Source of the DNA: Dryocosmus kuriphilus
Lineage: Eukaryota > Arthropoda > Insecta > Hymenoptera > Cynipidae
NCBI GenBank assembly: GCA_038277395.1
Contig: CM076196.1
Span: 134,614,730 to 134,678,729, forward strand
DNA: 64,000 nt
Reading direction: 5' to 3'
Position numbers and translations under genes: made by a program. Below the pieces are notes generated by a model. The model worked only from the letters and a program-made list of their open reading frames with translations, did no database searches and was not told where the DNA came from. Each line of letters opens with the position of its first letter. The first letter of the stretch is position 1. Of the stretch, positions 43,312 through 53,702 are shown one piece after another.

Positions 43312-43335
43312 AAAAAAAATATAAAAAAAAAAAGT
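41641..43335. other. Anomalous homopolymer-rich sequence, possible assembly artefact
   Basis: About 1.7 kb made of runs of T, A, C and G of 3-10 bases (TTTTCCGTTTTTACGCCCTT style), then almost pure A from about 43140. No gene or terminal repeat is supported. The mariner stops abruptly at its left edge. The texture differs from every other part of the window and resembles low-quality sequence with inflated homopolymers. Confidence 0.6.
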
Positions 43336-43337
43336 TT

Positions 43338-43460
43338 TTTGTTTGTTTTTTTGCATTCTAAATCATTCGCGTGGAGGACTGTTCTAGAATCGACACGTTT
43401 CGACAAAAAAATAAAAAATAAAAAAAAAAAAAAATAATAATGCAATGTTGAGCAATATGA

Positions 43461-43491
<31 letters not shown>

Positions 43492-43550
43492 TGAAAGTAG
43501 AAAAAAAAAAAAAAAAAAAAAAAAAAAACGTTGCGCAAAATGATGCAACG
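43338..43550 (+). repeat. Left terminal inverted repeat of Polinton B, broken by A-runs
   Basis: TTTGTTTTTTTGCATTCTAA, then TGTTCTAGAATCGACACGTT, then TAATGCAATGTTGAGCAATA and GTTGCGCAAAATGATGCAAC match the right end in reverse. Long A-rich stretches with no counterpart on the right separate the matching blocks. Confidence 0.75.
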
Positions 43551-43612
43551 AGTTCTCTGAAGCCTCTAAAAAAAAAAGAGGTGGTCTACTAAAAAGTGCG
43601 AGTGGAGAAAGA

Positions 43613-46600
43613 GTGCGTCAGTTCAGCGTTGGTCTGTCAAGTGTTCACCATGAGCGGAAGATAATCCTCCAGTGCAGTTTTGCACTATTCAAATGGCTAG
43701 ATGTTGACAAAGCGCTCAATGCTCGTAATAAAACGTGTGTAGTGGTAAATGTAGTACACAAGGACGTTCTTGTTTTCTTAGACAATGCGCAACGTCTATT
43801 TATTTCACATGTGAGCAAGGATATACGACATCATAAATCACTAATGATAAACACTGTGCTTCTTGCCTATTATACAAGAATTGGCAAAGACAAACCCGAT
43901 TACAAGAACTTTAAATCAAAGAACGTGGCCTTATATTATACGACTGATTTAAAGTTGTGGTTTGAAACCTATGTTAGGTACCCGGTCCTCAAAGAAATAG
44001 ATGAATTTGAGAGAGAAACACTCTGGGTGGACCCTACACTCCATAATAAAACTTTCCATCAACATCAACAAGTTGAATCCCATGAAGGCAGGTTCATAAA
44101 TTGATCTTCCACCTTTAATCAAGAGGAAAGAAGCATGCGTGAACATACAAAATGAATATGACAACGAGTGCTTCAAGTGGGCAATACTGTCAGCCCTACA
44201 CCCAACTGACTTTAGAAAACATCCTAAACGTGTGTCAAATATCAACAAATACAAGGATAAATTGGATTTTTCCGACATCAGTTTTTCAGTTGCGCTCAAG
44301 GATGTGAAAGAATTCGAGGAGAAGAACCAAATCTCTGTGAATGTCTACGGCTTTACTAAGAAGAGTGAAGATAAATTCACAGTGGTGCCTCTTCACCTCA
44401 CCTCACAAAAAAGAGACAAGCACGTAAATATTTTTCATGTGGAGGAAAATTATGTTTGTGTGGATGGTGAAGAAGAAGAAGAAGAAGAAGGACCAAGAAC
44501 CTTCAATTTTTACGACGTTTGGATTAAGGACCTATCGCGATTGGTTTCTAATCAACTGTCAAAAAATCACAGAAAAAAGATCATTTGTGACCGGTGCTTG
44601 CACTACTTTATCAAAGCGGAAAAACTGGAAGCACACACTGAAGACTGTGTAAAACTTAATAACTGTAAAATGGTGCTTCCAGAACCCGGGAGGAACATTG
44701 TTGAGTTTAAGAACTTTAAGAATCGAAAGCGAGCTCCTTTCATCATATACGCGGACTGTGAGTCCCTTTTGATACCCGTAAATGATGAAGGAGCAGAAAG
44801 AACCTCGAATACTGAGGTCTTTGAAAGACACGAGGTCTTCAATATCGGCTACATGTTCAAGTGCAGTTATGATGAAACACTGTCCTTTTACGAGTCATGT
44901 CCGGACGATGTGGAGCCAGCAAAGTAGTTTGCTGAGCAGTTGCTCAAAATTGCCCAAAAATGTGACAAGATTTTGGCATCTCCAGTTGCAACGCAGAAAT
45001 TGTCATTTGAGGAACAAGTAGCCTTTATAGATGCCAAAACTTGTCACATTTGCCAGAAGGCACTACATCCTCCAGTGAAGAAGGTGCATGATCATTGTCA
45101 CTTGACAGCTAAGTACCGTGGTCCTGCGCATGAGCATTGCAACTTGGCATATCAGGACTCAAACACCATAACTGTTGTGTTTCATAATCTGAGTGGGCAT
45201 GACGCTCACTTTATCATTCGTGACATTGCCACACAATCTGAGGGAAGAGTTAAAGTTCTTGCGCTCAATAAGGAAAAGTACATTTCCTTCACAAAGTACG
45301 TTCAGGAAACTCAAATAAAATTTAGATTCATCGATTCATTTAGATTCATGGCCTCTCCCTAGAGAAGTTAGCGTCATACCTCACTCAGTATAAAATTGTC
45401 AGTGCAGTGTTTGCCGGTGTTGAGAGGGAGAAAGTTGAGTTTCTCACGAGGAAGGGTGTTCTGCCCTATGAGTACCTGGACTCGAGGGACAGACTCAATG
45501 AAACCGAGCTTCCACCAAAAGAAAAATGTTACATTTCACTGAATGATTCGGCAATATCGGACGAAGATTATGCACATGCACAACAGGTATGGTGTGCATT
45601 TAACATCAAGATACACGGCCAGTACGTCAGTCTGTACATGAAAACTGACGTTCTGCTTTTGGCTGACATTTTCGAAAGTTTCCGAGAACAGTGTCTCGAG
45701 GCTTACGATTTGGATCCAGCACACTACTACACCACTCCTGGCTTGACATGGGATGCCATGCTCAAATATTCAAAGGTAAGATTAGAACTCCTCACCGATG
45801 TTGATATGCTGTTGATGATTGAGCAAGGAAAAAGGGTGGAATAAGTCAATGCCCCAACCGTTATGCCATTGCCAATAACAAATGCATGCCAGCGTTCAAC
45901 AAAGATGGGGAGATCATCTTCATTGAATATTTAGATGCAAATAACCTGTAAGGTTGGGCAATGGAACAGCCCCTCCCTTACGGTGGATTCGAGTGGGTTA
46001 CAAATTTTGGAAAGATAATGGAGAACGTACGAAAATACGTTGATGTGAAACTCGTGACAAAGTGGGAGGGTAGGTATGGAGCAGAAGTCCTCAGAGCCCG
46101 ACCAAACTTTCACAGTCGAGCAATCTGCAGTGAAAATCTCGTTGCTAGCTGTGCTGGATACCTCCAAAATCCTAATGTACGACTTTTACTACGACTGCAT
46201 GCTTAAAAAATACGGTGACAAATGCAAACTACTATACACTGACACGGACAGTCTTATTTACGAAGTAAAATATAATGACATTTACGCCGACATGAAAGAC
46301 GACATTGACAAATTTGACACATCCGACTACCTTCGAGAGAATGTTTTCGGAATGCCGCAAGTCAACAAAAAAGTTCTAGGCCTCATGAAGGGTGAGTGTT
46401 CTGGCAAAATCATCACTGAGTTTGTTGTCTTGCGGAGTAAAATGTACGGTATCCGTGTAAACGGCGAAGACTTTGTCAAAAAAGCCAAAGGTGTAAAAGC
46501 AGACATTGTAGGTAAAACAATCACATTCGGCGACTACACGGAATGCTTGAGAAACTTGTCAGTTCAAAGCAAAACTCAGTATGTCATCAGATCAAGACTA

Positions 46601-46696
46601 CACAACGTCGAGACCATCAAACAGTCGAAAATTGCCCTGAGTCCTCATGATGATAAGCGATGCTTACTCGCCAACACCACAGAAACACTTGCGTGA
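43613..46696 (+). pseudogene. polB: Protein-primed type DNA polymerase B of Polinton B
   Basis: The N-terminal segment includes NECFKWAILSALHPTDFRKH. A zinc finger (CDRCLHYFIKAEKLEAHTEDC) precedes exonuclease motif I (APFIIYADCESLL). An HNH/endonuclease VII-like block follows (CHICQKA, VHDHCHLTAKYRGPAHEHCN), then exonuclease II (VFHNLSGHDAHFI). Palm motif A is seen as YLDANNL with TAA in place of the next tyrosine codon. Motif C is YTDTDSLIYEV. The palm segment that should carry motif B is deleted near 46008-46020. A TAG near 44925 and frame changes near 44105, 45360 and 45842 add to this. It cannot be an active polymerase. Confidence 0.88.
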
Positions 46697-46904
46697 GGAC
46701 ACTACCGACTAAAGAATGCAATGGACGTTGACCCTACTGACGATGATGACGATATACTCACAGACAATGATTATGACCGTTTGGACATGTTAAAAATTAG
46801 TTACTACAGTCATATCATCATAACTGCACCTTGACATCGCCTTTGTAAATAGCTACTTTCTTGTAAATATGTTATTATTATTATTATTATTACTGTACAG
46901 CGGT

Positions 46905-47110
46905 ATCACCTGCGTTGTGGTGAATGAATTCTTGCAAATCTGACTCTAGTTCAACTTTTGTAAATCTGACTCTAGTTCAACTTTTGTAAATGCACAGCGT
47001 TGTGGTGAATGAATTCTTGCAAATCTGACTCTAGTTCAACTTTTGTAAATGCACAGCGTTGAGGTGAATAGACTTTGGCGAATCTGACTCTAGTTCAACT
47101 TTGTAAATAG
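46905..47110. repeat. Three-copy tandem repeat between convergent Polinton genes
   Basis: Unit GCGTTGTGGTGAATGAATTC, then CAAATCTGACTCTAGTTCAA and CTTTTGTAAAT, repeated with partial copies. It lies between the 3' ends of polymerase and integrase. Confidence 0.8.
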
Positions 47111-47224
47111 GGTATATAGGAGTTATATATTTGAATAAAGACAGGATGTGAATGCGTATAAATTGCTTTTTATTTATCAAGGAACCTTACATCTACTTAG
47201 TGTAAGCATATACTTTTTAGAGTT

Positions 47225-47335
47225 TAGTCTAACATTGGTTCATCGTTGCTTTAACGTTGCTTCAAAGATGGTTCAACGTTGGTTCAACATTGCTTCAACA
47301 TTGCACACAGTTGATTCAACATTGCACAAAAGTTG
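47225..47335. repeat. Short tandem GGTTCAACATTG-type array
   Basis: About eight variants of GTTCAACATTGCTTCAA follow each other up to the 3' end of the integrase gene. Confidence 0.75.
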
Positions 47336-47336
47336 A

Positions 47337-48294
47337 TTACATATCTGATTTGTCTATCCAGCAGTTGTGTGAACTATCAAAGCCTAAACACTTTACATAG
47401 ACTCTATTGCCACGTCTCTTGATTACCTTTTCCACAAGGTATAAGTCTGGATGCTTAAATTTGAGAAGTTCCTGTTCATAGAATCCGCCAGCAATACTTT
47501 GTTCTTGATAGTCCTTGAGCTTGTACGCCACTGGATTGGTAGGTATGACTTGTGTTACAGTGAATATCTCTGTTGTCCAGTTGGGCGTGTATCCTTTTTC
47601 AAAGACATGCTTGTGCTTGCTGACTCGAACCCTATCACAAACTTTGAACTTTGCTCTCTTCCTTCTGGGTATAATTCGCAATTTTTTTTGAAGCGTTACA
47701 AGAGTTCCTTCTCATCCTCAGCAGTGACATCTCTGGGCTTCATACCGATTGATCGATGTTTTGTATCGTTGTACTTGGGGATGAGAGTGGGTAAAATGTC
47801 TATCCACTTGTAGTTACCTCTCAAGCTAAATTGTGGCCACATCTTGTTCTTGAGAGTGCGATGAAATCGTTCACAGATTGAAGCCTTTAGATTACTGTGT
47901 GTTGAGTAGAGATTAATCCAGTATTGCTGCATAAGATTTTTAAACAGTGAATTATAGAATTCTTTGCCTTTGTCAATGTGTAAGTTTCTTGGTGTACGAC
48001 CCTGCACCAGTACAGATTCCATTGCTGAAGTGACATCTAATCCACTCTTGCTTTTAACAGGGACAGCCCAGGCGTACTTGGAGAAAATATCTATTACGGT
48101 ATAAAAATATACTATAATAAATATAAATATAATAAATACTTGTGACCATTATTCTCGTGGGTATAGGGCAACATTTCAACCAAATCTGCCTGCCAAGTCT
48201 CATCTATAGCGCGCATTTGTACGCGACGACGTGGATATTTCCTTCTAGCCGGTTTATGTAGTTCCGTGACTACTGCCAGTTTCTCCTTGTCCAT
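47337..48294 (-). pseudogene. Retroviral-type integrase with C-terminal chromodomain
   Basis: The minus-strand start MDKEKLAVVTELHKPARRKY leads to WQADLVEML (first catalytic Asp). A 30-40 bp AT insertion breaks the frame near 48110. Then IDIFSKYAWAVPVKSKSG leads to NLHIDKGKEFYN (second Asp) and ICERFHRTLKNKMW (catalytic Glu). After a frame change near 47690 the SH3-like part (KVCDRVRVSKHKHVFEKGYT) and a chromodomain (VEKVIKRRGNRVYVKCLGFD) follow. D, D and E are all present. Polinton integrases insert the element with 6-bp duplications. Confidence 0.88.
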
Positions 48295-48532
48295 TCTCGA
48301 GGGCGTTTAGTCGAGCATCCAACTGAGCAATGAGTTCAGCGTTATGAATTGACAAGTCTTGTTGACAATCAGTCAGCAATCTCTTGCCGTCTACGTCATA
48401 ATGACCGTCGGAGGTGATTTTGAATCCCACATCAGGAGGTCCACGGCTTACTGCTGTAGCGGTTCAATCCAGGTGACGTCCAAACACATCGATACTCATC
48501 GTGATACTGATGATATTTTTATGTGTACGCTC

Positions 48533-48778
48533 CTAATATATGATTCCGGCTTCCCGTCGTTCCTCAATGATGGACAAGATTTCATTGTTGTGACTTGGAT
48601 TGCCTGCTGCCTGAGACGTTAAGAGTAGACGAAGACGATCCACTAGTTCGTTAGGGTCATCCCAGTAGACATAGTCAGTATTAACATTTTTCCTTGCTAT
48701 CATATACTGTAGTAGTGAACCTCCACTCGTTGAGGAACGTCTGCGTGATACATTGAACAGTTTCGCAATAAAGTTCTT
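48533..48778 (-). pseudogene. Distal part of the ATPase-fused Polinton ORF, beyond one stop
   Basis: Directly after the TAA at 48779-48781, in the same frame, the sequence reads KNFIAKLFNVSRRRSSTSGG and TDYVYWDDPNELVDRLRLLL with NEILSIIEERREAGIIY. It ends at a TAG at 48533. The WDDPNELVDRLRLL segment is conserved in related Polintons as the end of the upstream gene, so the stop is a single lesion. Function unknown. Confidence 0.7.
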
Positions 48779-50176
48779 TTACTTGATATTATTGCCTTTT
48801 CGAACAGATTCAGTTGCACTGTACCGCTTCTTGTGTGCATTTGTAGCAATTAGAATTTCTTTATAATTGCTCAGATCATCAGCACTGATATATGATTCTT
48901 CAGGAGTCTGTCTAAACATCAGTTTCAACAAGCCAACGGTTTTCAAGTACTGTTTATCTCCAACGTGGATATATTGACCCTCAAAACTAATGGGTTTATC
49001 GCCAATCATAATAGCTCCATTACTGTGCTTACGAATACCATAAATCATATCCAAGTACTGCTTTCTCTTTTGATTTAACATCCTGAGAAACTTGTTTGTT
49101 AAATACTCATAATTAACAGAAGATACAGTTTCATCTTCAACCATGGTTTTATCAAGCTCTCTTTCTTCAGCATCAGCTTTGACGTAGGAAGCGTTATCCT
49201 CCACCTCCTCATCTTTTTCCTTTGCAGGTTCATCTTTCTTCTTGATTGAAGGACTAGATATGTCAAACAATTTTTGCAGTGGCATGACGATTGGCTTAAA
49301 CGTTTCACTCATTATTTTTTCAGTTGCTTCTTTACCCATTTTCAGCATTCGATGTTTACGTCGAATCGCCTCACTGGCTTTTGCGTTTTGACGGAGCACC
49401 TCCTTCTCTTTGTGAAACTTTGACATGTTGATGTGTTCACGGTTCAATCTATAATGAAATAATTTCCACAGCATAACTCGTATTTCTAGAGAGATAAAAC
49501 ATTCAAATCCTTTTCGGTATCTGCCATCCTTGAGCTCACTGTTCTTGTCAATGACAACAAATCCATACTTGTCTGTATTCCAACATGCCGAACATAAGTC
49601 TCGAAATTGAGAATAACTCATGTCAGTGTTCACAAGATCGTCATACACATGTCTCAAATTCGTCTCCTCCTGCTTGAAATGTATCAACAGATTGACATTG
49701 TTTCGGACCAAATGTTTACGAATTCGAGCATAAGTTTGAAATAAGTAAAAACTGTCAACATGAGCATGTGTACCCATGCAAAAGAAGGCTCTAATGTTGT
49801 CCTGTTTCTCACAAGCCACATCATCAAATACAATTATAGAGTTTGGTTGAGCTTCACTTGGTGATATTACTTCTTCATGCACACTGAAGGGAAAATACTC
49901 AACAACATCTACATTATTTAACACCTGTTCCAGGAATCGATACTTTGGCTGTTTCAGGGATTTCGAGCAGACGTAGACATTGGCAAATTTCAATCCGTTT
50001 GGGTGTAAGATTAGAGCGAGTGATGTATTTGTCTTGCCACAATTTGACGGTCCACGAAGGACTGCACGAATGCTGTCTGGTAGTAGAGTGCCATGACGTT
50101 TTATTCTCTTCTCTGATTGGACGAGGGAATCAAAGTTATCGACCGGAAGCTTAATAGGTTGTTTCTTGAACCGCAT
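48779..50176 (-). CDS. A32-like packaging ATPase fused to a second Polinton protein
   Basis: 465 codons without a stop. Walker A is GPSNCGKT (residues 42-49) and Walker B is SIIVFDD (113-119). The FtsK/HerA-type ATPase core ends near RYRKGFECFI (219-228). A 22-residue linker leads to Met251. A different, charged protein follows (KFHKEKEVLRQNAKASEAIR, IYGIRKHSNGAIMIGDKPIS, PEESYISADDLSNYKEILIA). In related Polintons I know these as separate genes, so this looks like a fusion by loss of the intergenic stop. The ATPase would drive genome packaging. It opposes the PLA2-like gene, with 75 bp between their starts. Confidence 0.88.
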   Translation of the reverse strand: MRFKKQPIKLPVDNFDSLVQSEKRIKRHGTLLPDSIRAVLRGPSNCGKTNTSLALILHPNGLKFANVYVCSKSLKQPKYRFLEQVLNNVDVVEYFPFSVHEEVISPSEAQPNSIIVFDDVACEKQDNIRAFFCMGTHAHVDSFYLFQTYARIRKHLVRNNVNLLIHFKQEETNLRHVYDDLVNTDMSYSQFRDLCSACWNTDKYGFVVIDKNSELKDGRYRKGFECFISLEIRVMLWKLFHYRLNREHINMSKFHKEKEVLRQNAKASEAIRRKHRMLKMGKEATEKIMSETFKPIVMPLQKLFDISSPSIKKKDEPAKEKDEEVEDNASYVKADAEERELDKTMVEDETVSSVNYEYLTNKFLRMLNQKRKQYLDMIYGIRKHSNGAIMIGDKPISFEGQYIHVGDKQYLKTVGLLKLMFRQTPEESYISADDLSNYKEILIATNAHKKRYSATESVRKGNNIK

Positions 50177-50251
50177 CTTGACTTTGACTGTCGTAAAATC
50201 TATAAATACAGTGCTTTCATAGCTTTCAGGTCAGTTGCGTGCTAACCTCCA
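50177..50251. promoter_or_regulatory. Divergent intergenic region between ATPase and PLA2-like genes
   Basis: 75 bp separating two oppositely oriented starts. TATAAATACAG lies at 50200-50210, a possible TATA box for the plus-strand virion genes. Assignment rests on position only. Confidence 0.35.
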
Positions 50252-51025
50252 ATGATTCTGCATCGAGGTAAGGGCTTAGTCAATCGACTCATCAACAATT
50301 TGCCGTTTGAGTTGCATTTACCAGGCTATCAATACTGCGGTCCAGGTATTAAGCTAGCCAAACGACTTGCTAGAGGCGATCCCGGTATCAATCCTCTAGA
50401 CGCAGCGTGTAAAGAACACGATATTGCATATTCACGTAATCGTGAGAACGTTGAAGCGAGAAACTCTGCAGATCGTGTACTTGCGAGTAAAGCGTGGCAG
50501 CGCGTATTTGCCAGGGACGCTAGATTTGGTGAAAAAGCGGCAGCACTGACAATAACGAACGTCACGAATGCTAAAGCAAAACTCGGTATGGGGTTGAAGA
50601 GGAGTTCAAAGCAGAAGAAGAAGGAAGTACTAGGATTTACAAAGATTGTGAATGCAGCTAAGAAATCAATGAGGAGAGGTAGTGATGCAAAAGTGGCCAT
50701 CAAGTCTGCAATCAGAGGTGCACAGGAAGCTGTCAAAGGTGCGCAAGTGACAAATCCGCGTGTTCTACCAATACCGTCGAATATCGGTGGTGTTTTGCCA
50801 CTGATTCCCATATTTGCTGGACTCAGTGCACTTGGAGCTCTTACTGGTGGAGCAGCTGGTGTAGCCAAGGCTGTAAACGATGCTAACGCAGCTAAGCAAC
50901 ATCTCGCACAGGCTCAACGTCATAACAAGACAATGGAGCTTATTGTTCTAGGGAAGGGTTTACACCTGAAACCCTACAGGAAAGGACTGGGACTTCATCT
51001 GAGGCCAGCGTCAAAAAATTTGTAG
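50252..51025 (+). CDS. Phospholipase A2-like virion protein with pVI-like tail
   Basis: 257 residues, uninterrupted. YCGPG (28-32) matches the calcium-binding loop and DAACKEHDIAY (50-60) holds the catalytic His-Asp of the secreted/parvoviral PLA2 family. Residues 105-170 are basic, 180-205 are hydrophobic and Gly/Ala-rich (GVLPLIPIFAGLSALGALTG), and the end has a GKGLHLKPYRKGLGLHLRP repeat. In parvoviruses the VP1 PLA2 helps membrane passage during entry. The same role here is inference. The next frame begins on the last base of this stop codon. Confidence 0.85.
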   Translation: MILHRGKGLVNRLINNLPFELHLPGYQYCGPGIKLAKRLARGDPGINPLDAACKEHDIAYSRNRENVEARNSADRVLASKAWQRVFARDARFGEKAAALTITNVTNAKAKLGMGLKRSSKQKKKEVLGFTKIVNAAKKSMRRGSDAKVAIKSAIRGAQEAVKGAQVTNPRVLPIPSNIGGVLPLIPIFAGLSALGALTGGAAGVAKAVNDANAAKQHLAQAQRHNKTMELIVLGKGLHLKPYRKGLGLHLRPASKNL

Positions 51026-51426
51026 TGAATCTACCTTATCCTGCACTCACTGATGCATATCTGTTGAAATATGCTAAATCTATAAAAATTCCACATTTTC
51101 GTGGAGTGTTTATGCGTAATGAGCTACCAGTGCGTGGTTCCCGTCAAACTGAGTCAGCTATTGTAATTCTTCACGACAATCACGGCCCTGGTACTCACTG
51201 GGTAACATATAGAAAGATCGGTAATAATGTGCTATACTTTGATAGTTTCGGTAATCTTCGTCCACCATCGGATCTTGTCGATTACCTCGGTGTTGGTAGC
51301 GTAATAGAGTACAATCATGATAGATATCAGAACTATGACAGTGTTGAGTGTGGACACTTGTGTTTAAAATTTCTGTGTAAACAGCTGTATGTAAGTGACA
51401 AATACTGTATATATAAGAGAGTGTGA
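51025..51426 (+). CDS. Adenain-like cysteine protease of Polinton B
   Basis: 133 residues with all catalytic positions: His58 (GTHWVTY), Asp73 (YFDSFGN), Gln102 in the oxyanion site, and Cys109 (ECGHLCL). The family cleaves capsid precursors during maturation. There is no ATG at the frame start. The first Met is residue 30 and the frame is open upstream, overlapping the PLA2 ORF, so either the true start is lost or a small indel separates them. The TGA lies at 51424-51426. Confidence 0.88.
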   Translation: MNLPYPALTDAYLLKYAKSIKIPHFRGVFMRNELPVRGSRQTESAIVILHDNHGPGTHWVTYRKIGNNVLYFDSFGNLRPPSDLVDYLGVGSVIEYNHDRYQNYDSVECGHLCLKFLCKQLYVSDKYCIYKRV

Positions 51427-51463
51427 TATACTGATTAGAGACAGTAGAGAGAAGAACACCATC

Positions 51464-52152
51464 ATGAACGAATCATTTACTCTCACCGTAACGGGAAACT
51501 CTTCTGTGCTCGAGGCAGAGTATTTTCCACCGATAGAACTCTCTCCACACAAGAACTACGCTCTTGGTCTCGTCGAATTGCTCACACTTAATGCGATTCC
51601 TAACGTTGACGCTGGAAAGAATACAATCAAGGTCGGTCAAAGGAAATCTATTATACCCACTGGCAGCTATAAAATTGAAGACATTGAGAGATATGTTCAG
51701 AAGATTCTAGCAAGTGACGGCATTACAATAAACATCAAGCCAAATAATAACACACTGCGCAGCGAGATAGTGTGATCATGAAGTGGATTTTCGACCAGTG
51801 GATTCGATTGAACGTTTGTTGGGTTTCGCACTTCGTATTCTTGAGTCCAATAAGACTCATACTTCTGATCTACCTGTGGCCATTCTCAAATGTGAACGCA
51901 CTACGAGTTGAGTGTAATGTCACAACAGGAGCATACATCAACGAGCGCAAAGTGCACACGATTCACGAATTTTTTCCTGTTGTTCCACCAGGATATAAGA
52001 TTGTGGAAGTGCCGTCACACGTCATTTATCTGCCAATCGCCGTGAAAACAATACATCAAATTCAGCTCCGCATTGTTCATCAAGACGGAGACTTGGTGAA
52101 TTTTCGAGGAGAGATTATAACAATACGACTACACGTCAAATCATCATCGTAA
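51464..52152 (+). pseudogene. Penton-like minor capsid protein (frame-shifted)
   Basis: Starts MNESFTLTVTGNSSVLEAEY and reads FPPIELSPHKNYALGLVELL with IPTGSYKIEDIERYVQKILA, stopping at 51775. The middle is scattered over frames. From about 51890 another frame reads RVECNVTTGAYINERKVHTI, FPVVPPGYKIVEVPSHVIYL and NFRGEIITIRLHVKSS. This pattern occurs in a structural protein next to the protease in arthropod Polinton-like elements. The penton assignment is inference. Confidence 0.65.
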
Positions 52153-52354
52153 TAATAATGGGTATTGTTGTACAATCGCAAAGGAGTCTATATAAGCGAG
52201 ACAAGATGCCAGACACAGGTCAGTTCTCAGTCTGCACGCAAAGCGCTAACACCTCAGAACGTGATCCTTCTGAAACAACTAGGCCTCAAGGTCAAAGAAA
52301 GAAATTAAAAATATTTATCTTCTTCAGCTGCTGCAACAGAGAAGGAAAAAAAAA

Positions 52355-53390
52355 TGGAAGAAATATTAAACATTCAAGCACCAGTGACATTTGACGAGTC
52401 CATATCCCACTATGAGATTCATGCACATCAACCTTATGCCTCATCGTCATTCAACAACAGTGACGAAATTCGAATCACTGTCTAGCATCAAGATTTGTGT
52501 ATACTACCCAGTAAGAGTTCACTGCACGTGTACGGAAGACTGACTAGGGATGATGATGTAGCCAGAAATGTTACTGCGACAAACTTAGTGAACAATGCAA
52601 TTTCGGTCTCACGAGCACCATAAAAGGCTACGTCTCTCTCACTCCTGGACAAATTCATCTTATGGAGAATGCAGGATGGCTAGGCATCCCCGGAGGAACA
52701 GGACGTCTTACCAATGAGGAGGGATACTTTGATGTCACTATACCGCTAGTATGATCCTAGGATTCGCTGAAGACTATCGAAAAATCGTTGTAAATGCAAA
52801 GCATGAATTTATCCTGACAAGATCACGCAGTGATTTGAATACCATCGTTCAACAACGCCAAGATCCTGGAAACGAAGAACAATTTAGGATCTCGATTTAG
52901 AAAGTGGAGTGGATGATACCGTATGTAATGGCTTCAGATCAGCAAAAGATACAATTGCTAAACTTTATTGAAAAGGACTCTCTGACCACTATGAGTTTTC
53001 GCTCAGTGGAATTGTATGAATACCCCCTGCTCCCCACCACCTCAAGGCACATATGGACTGTGGAAACATCAAGTCAATTAGAGAAACCACGTTACGTTAT
53101 CCTGGGTTTTCAGACAGGCCGAAAGAATAGGCGAGCAAGATATGCTAATCGTTTCGATCATTGCAATTTAAGCAATGTCAAGGTGTTTCTCAATTCACAG
53201 TACTATCCGTACGGCAATCTGAACCTGAACATTAATCACAATCAGTTTGCACTACTGTATGAGATGTATGCAAACTTTCAGGCAGCATACTATAGCAAAG
53301 AGTCTGAACCAATGTTGAAGAAAAACGATTTCAGAGAACACGCTCCTCTGGCTGTTATCGATTTCTCAAAAGAAAATGAGTTTCTCAAAC
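52355..53390 (+). pseudogene. Major capsid protein of Polinton B, truncated
   Basis: MEEILNIQAPVTFDESISHY and PYASSSFNNSDEIRITV are followed by a TAG near 52483. DVARNVTATNLVNNAIS comes next, then an internal deletion. LMENAGWLGIPGGTG, LGFAEDYRKIVVNAKHEFIL and LEKPRYVILGFQTGRKNRRA follow, then LSNVKVFLNSQYYPYGNLNL and SKESEPMLKKNDFREHAPLA. The frame continues to 53749, but sequence past FSKENEFLK no longer resembles the family, so the C-terminus is replaced. This capsid differs from that of Polinton A. Confidence 0.78.
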
Positions 53391-53431
53391 GTTTTTCCGC
53401 TTTGCAATACCTTAATTTACTTAGTTTTAGT

Positions 53432-53547
53432 TTATGGATAAGTTGTACATTTTCCACTTCGTTCCTCCAAACAACAACTACAACAACAATGATGGTTTTC
53501 ACACTCTACTTTCAAGCACTGCGATGGATAGAAATTTTACAGGTAAG
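53432..53547 (+). other. Short coding-like stretch ending at a splice-donor-like site
   Basis: The frame MDKLYIFHFVPPNNNYNNND runs to DRNFTG and a GTAAGTATT. It could be the start of another small element gene, truncated by the right end. I do not recognise it. Confidence 0.2.
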
Positions 53548-53702
53548 TATTTTATTTACTCTTTACCTTCATGTCGAGAAATTGCGTATTGAAACTTGTC
53601 GAGTTCTCGGGAATCCCCATAATACGTCACCTACAATATGCGTAGGAGAGAGATGTAAATTCCATTACATGACCTTGACTGCATTTCTAAACATTCTGAC
53701 GC

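Noticed and set aside
43224..43538. Minus-strand frame of almost pure phenylalanine
   Set aside because: Product of the poly-A tracts. There is no biological signal, and the region is suspect as assembly.
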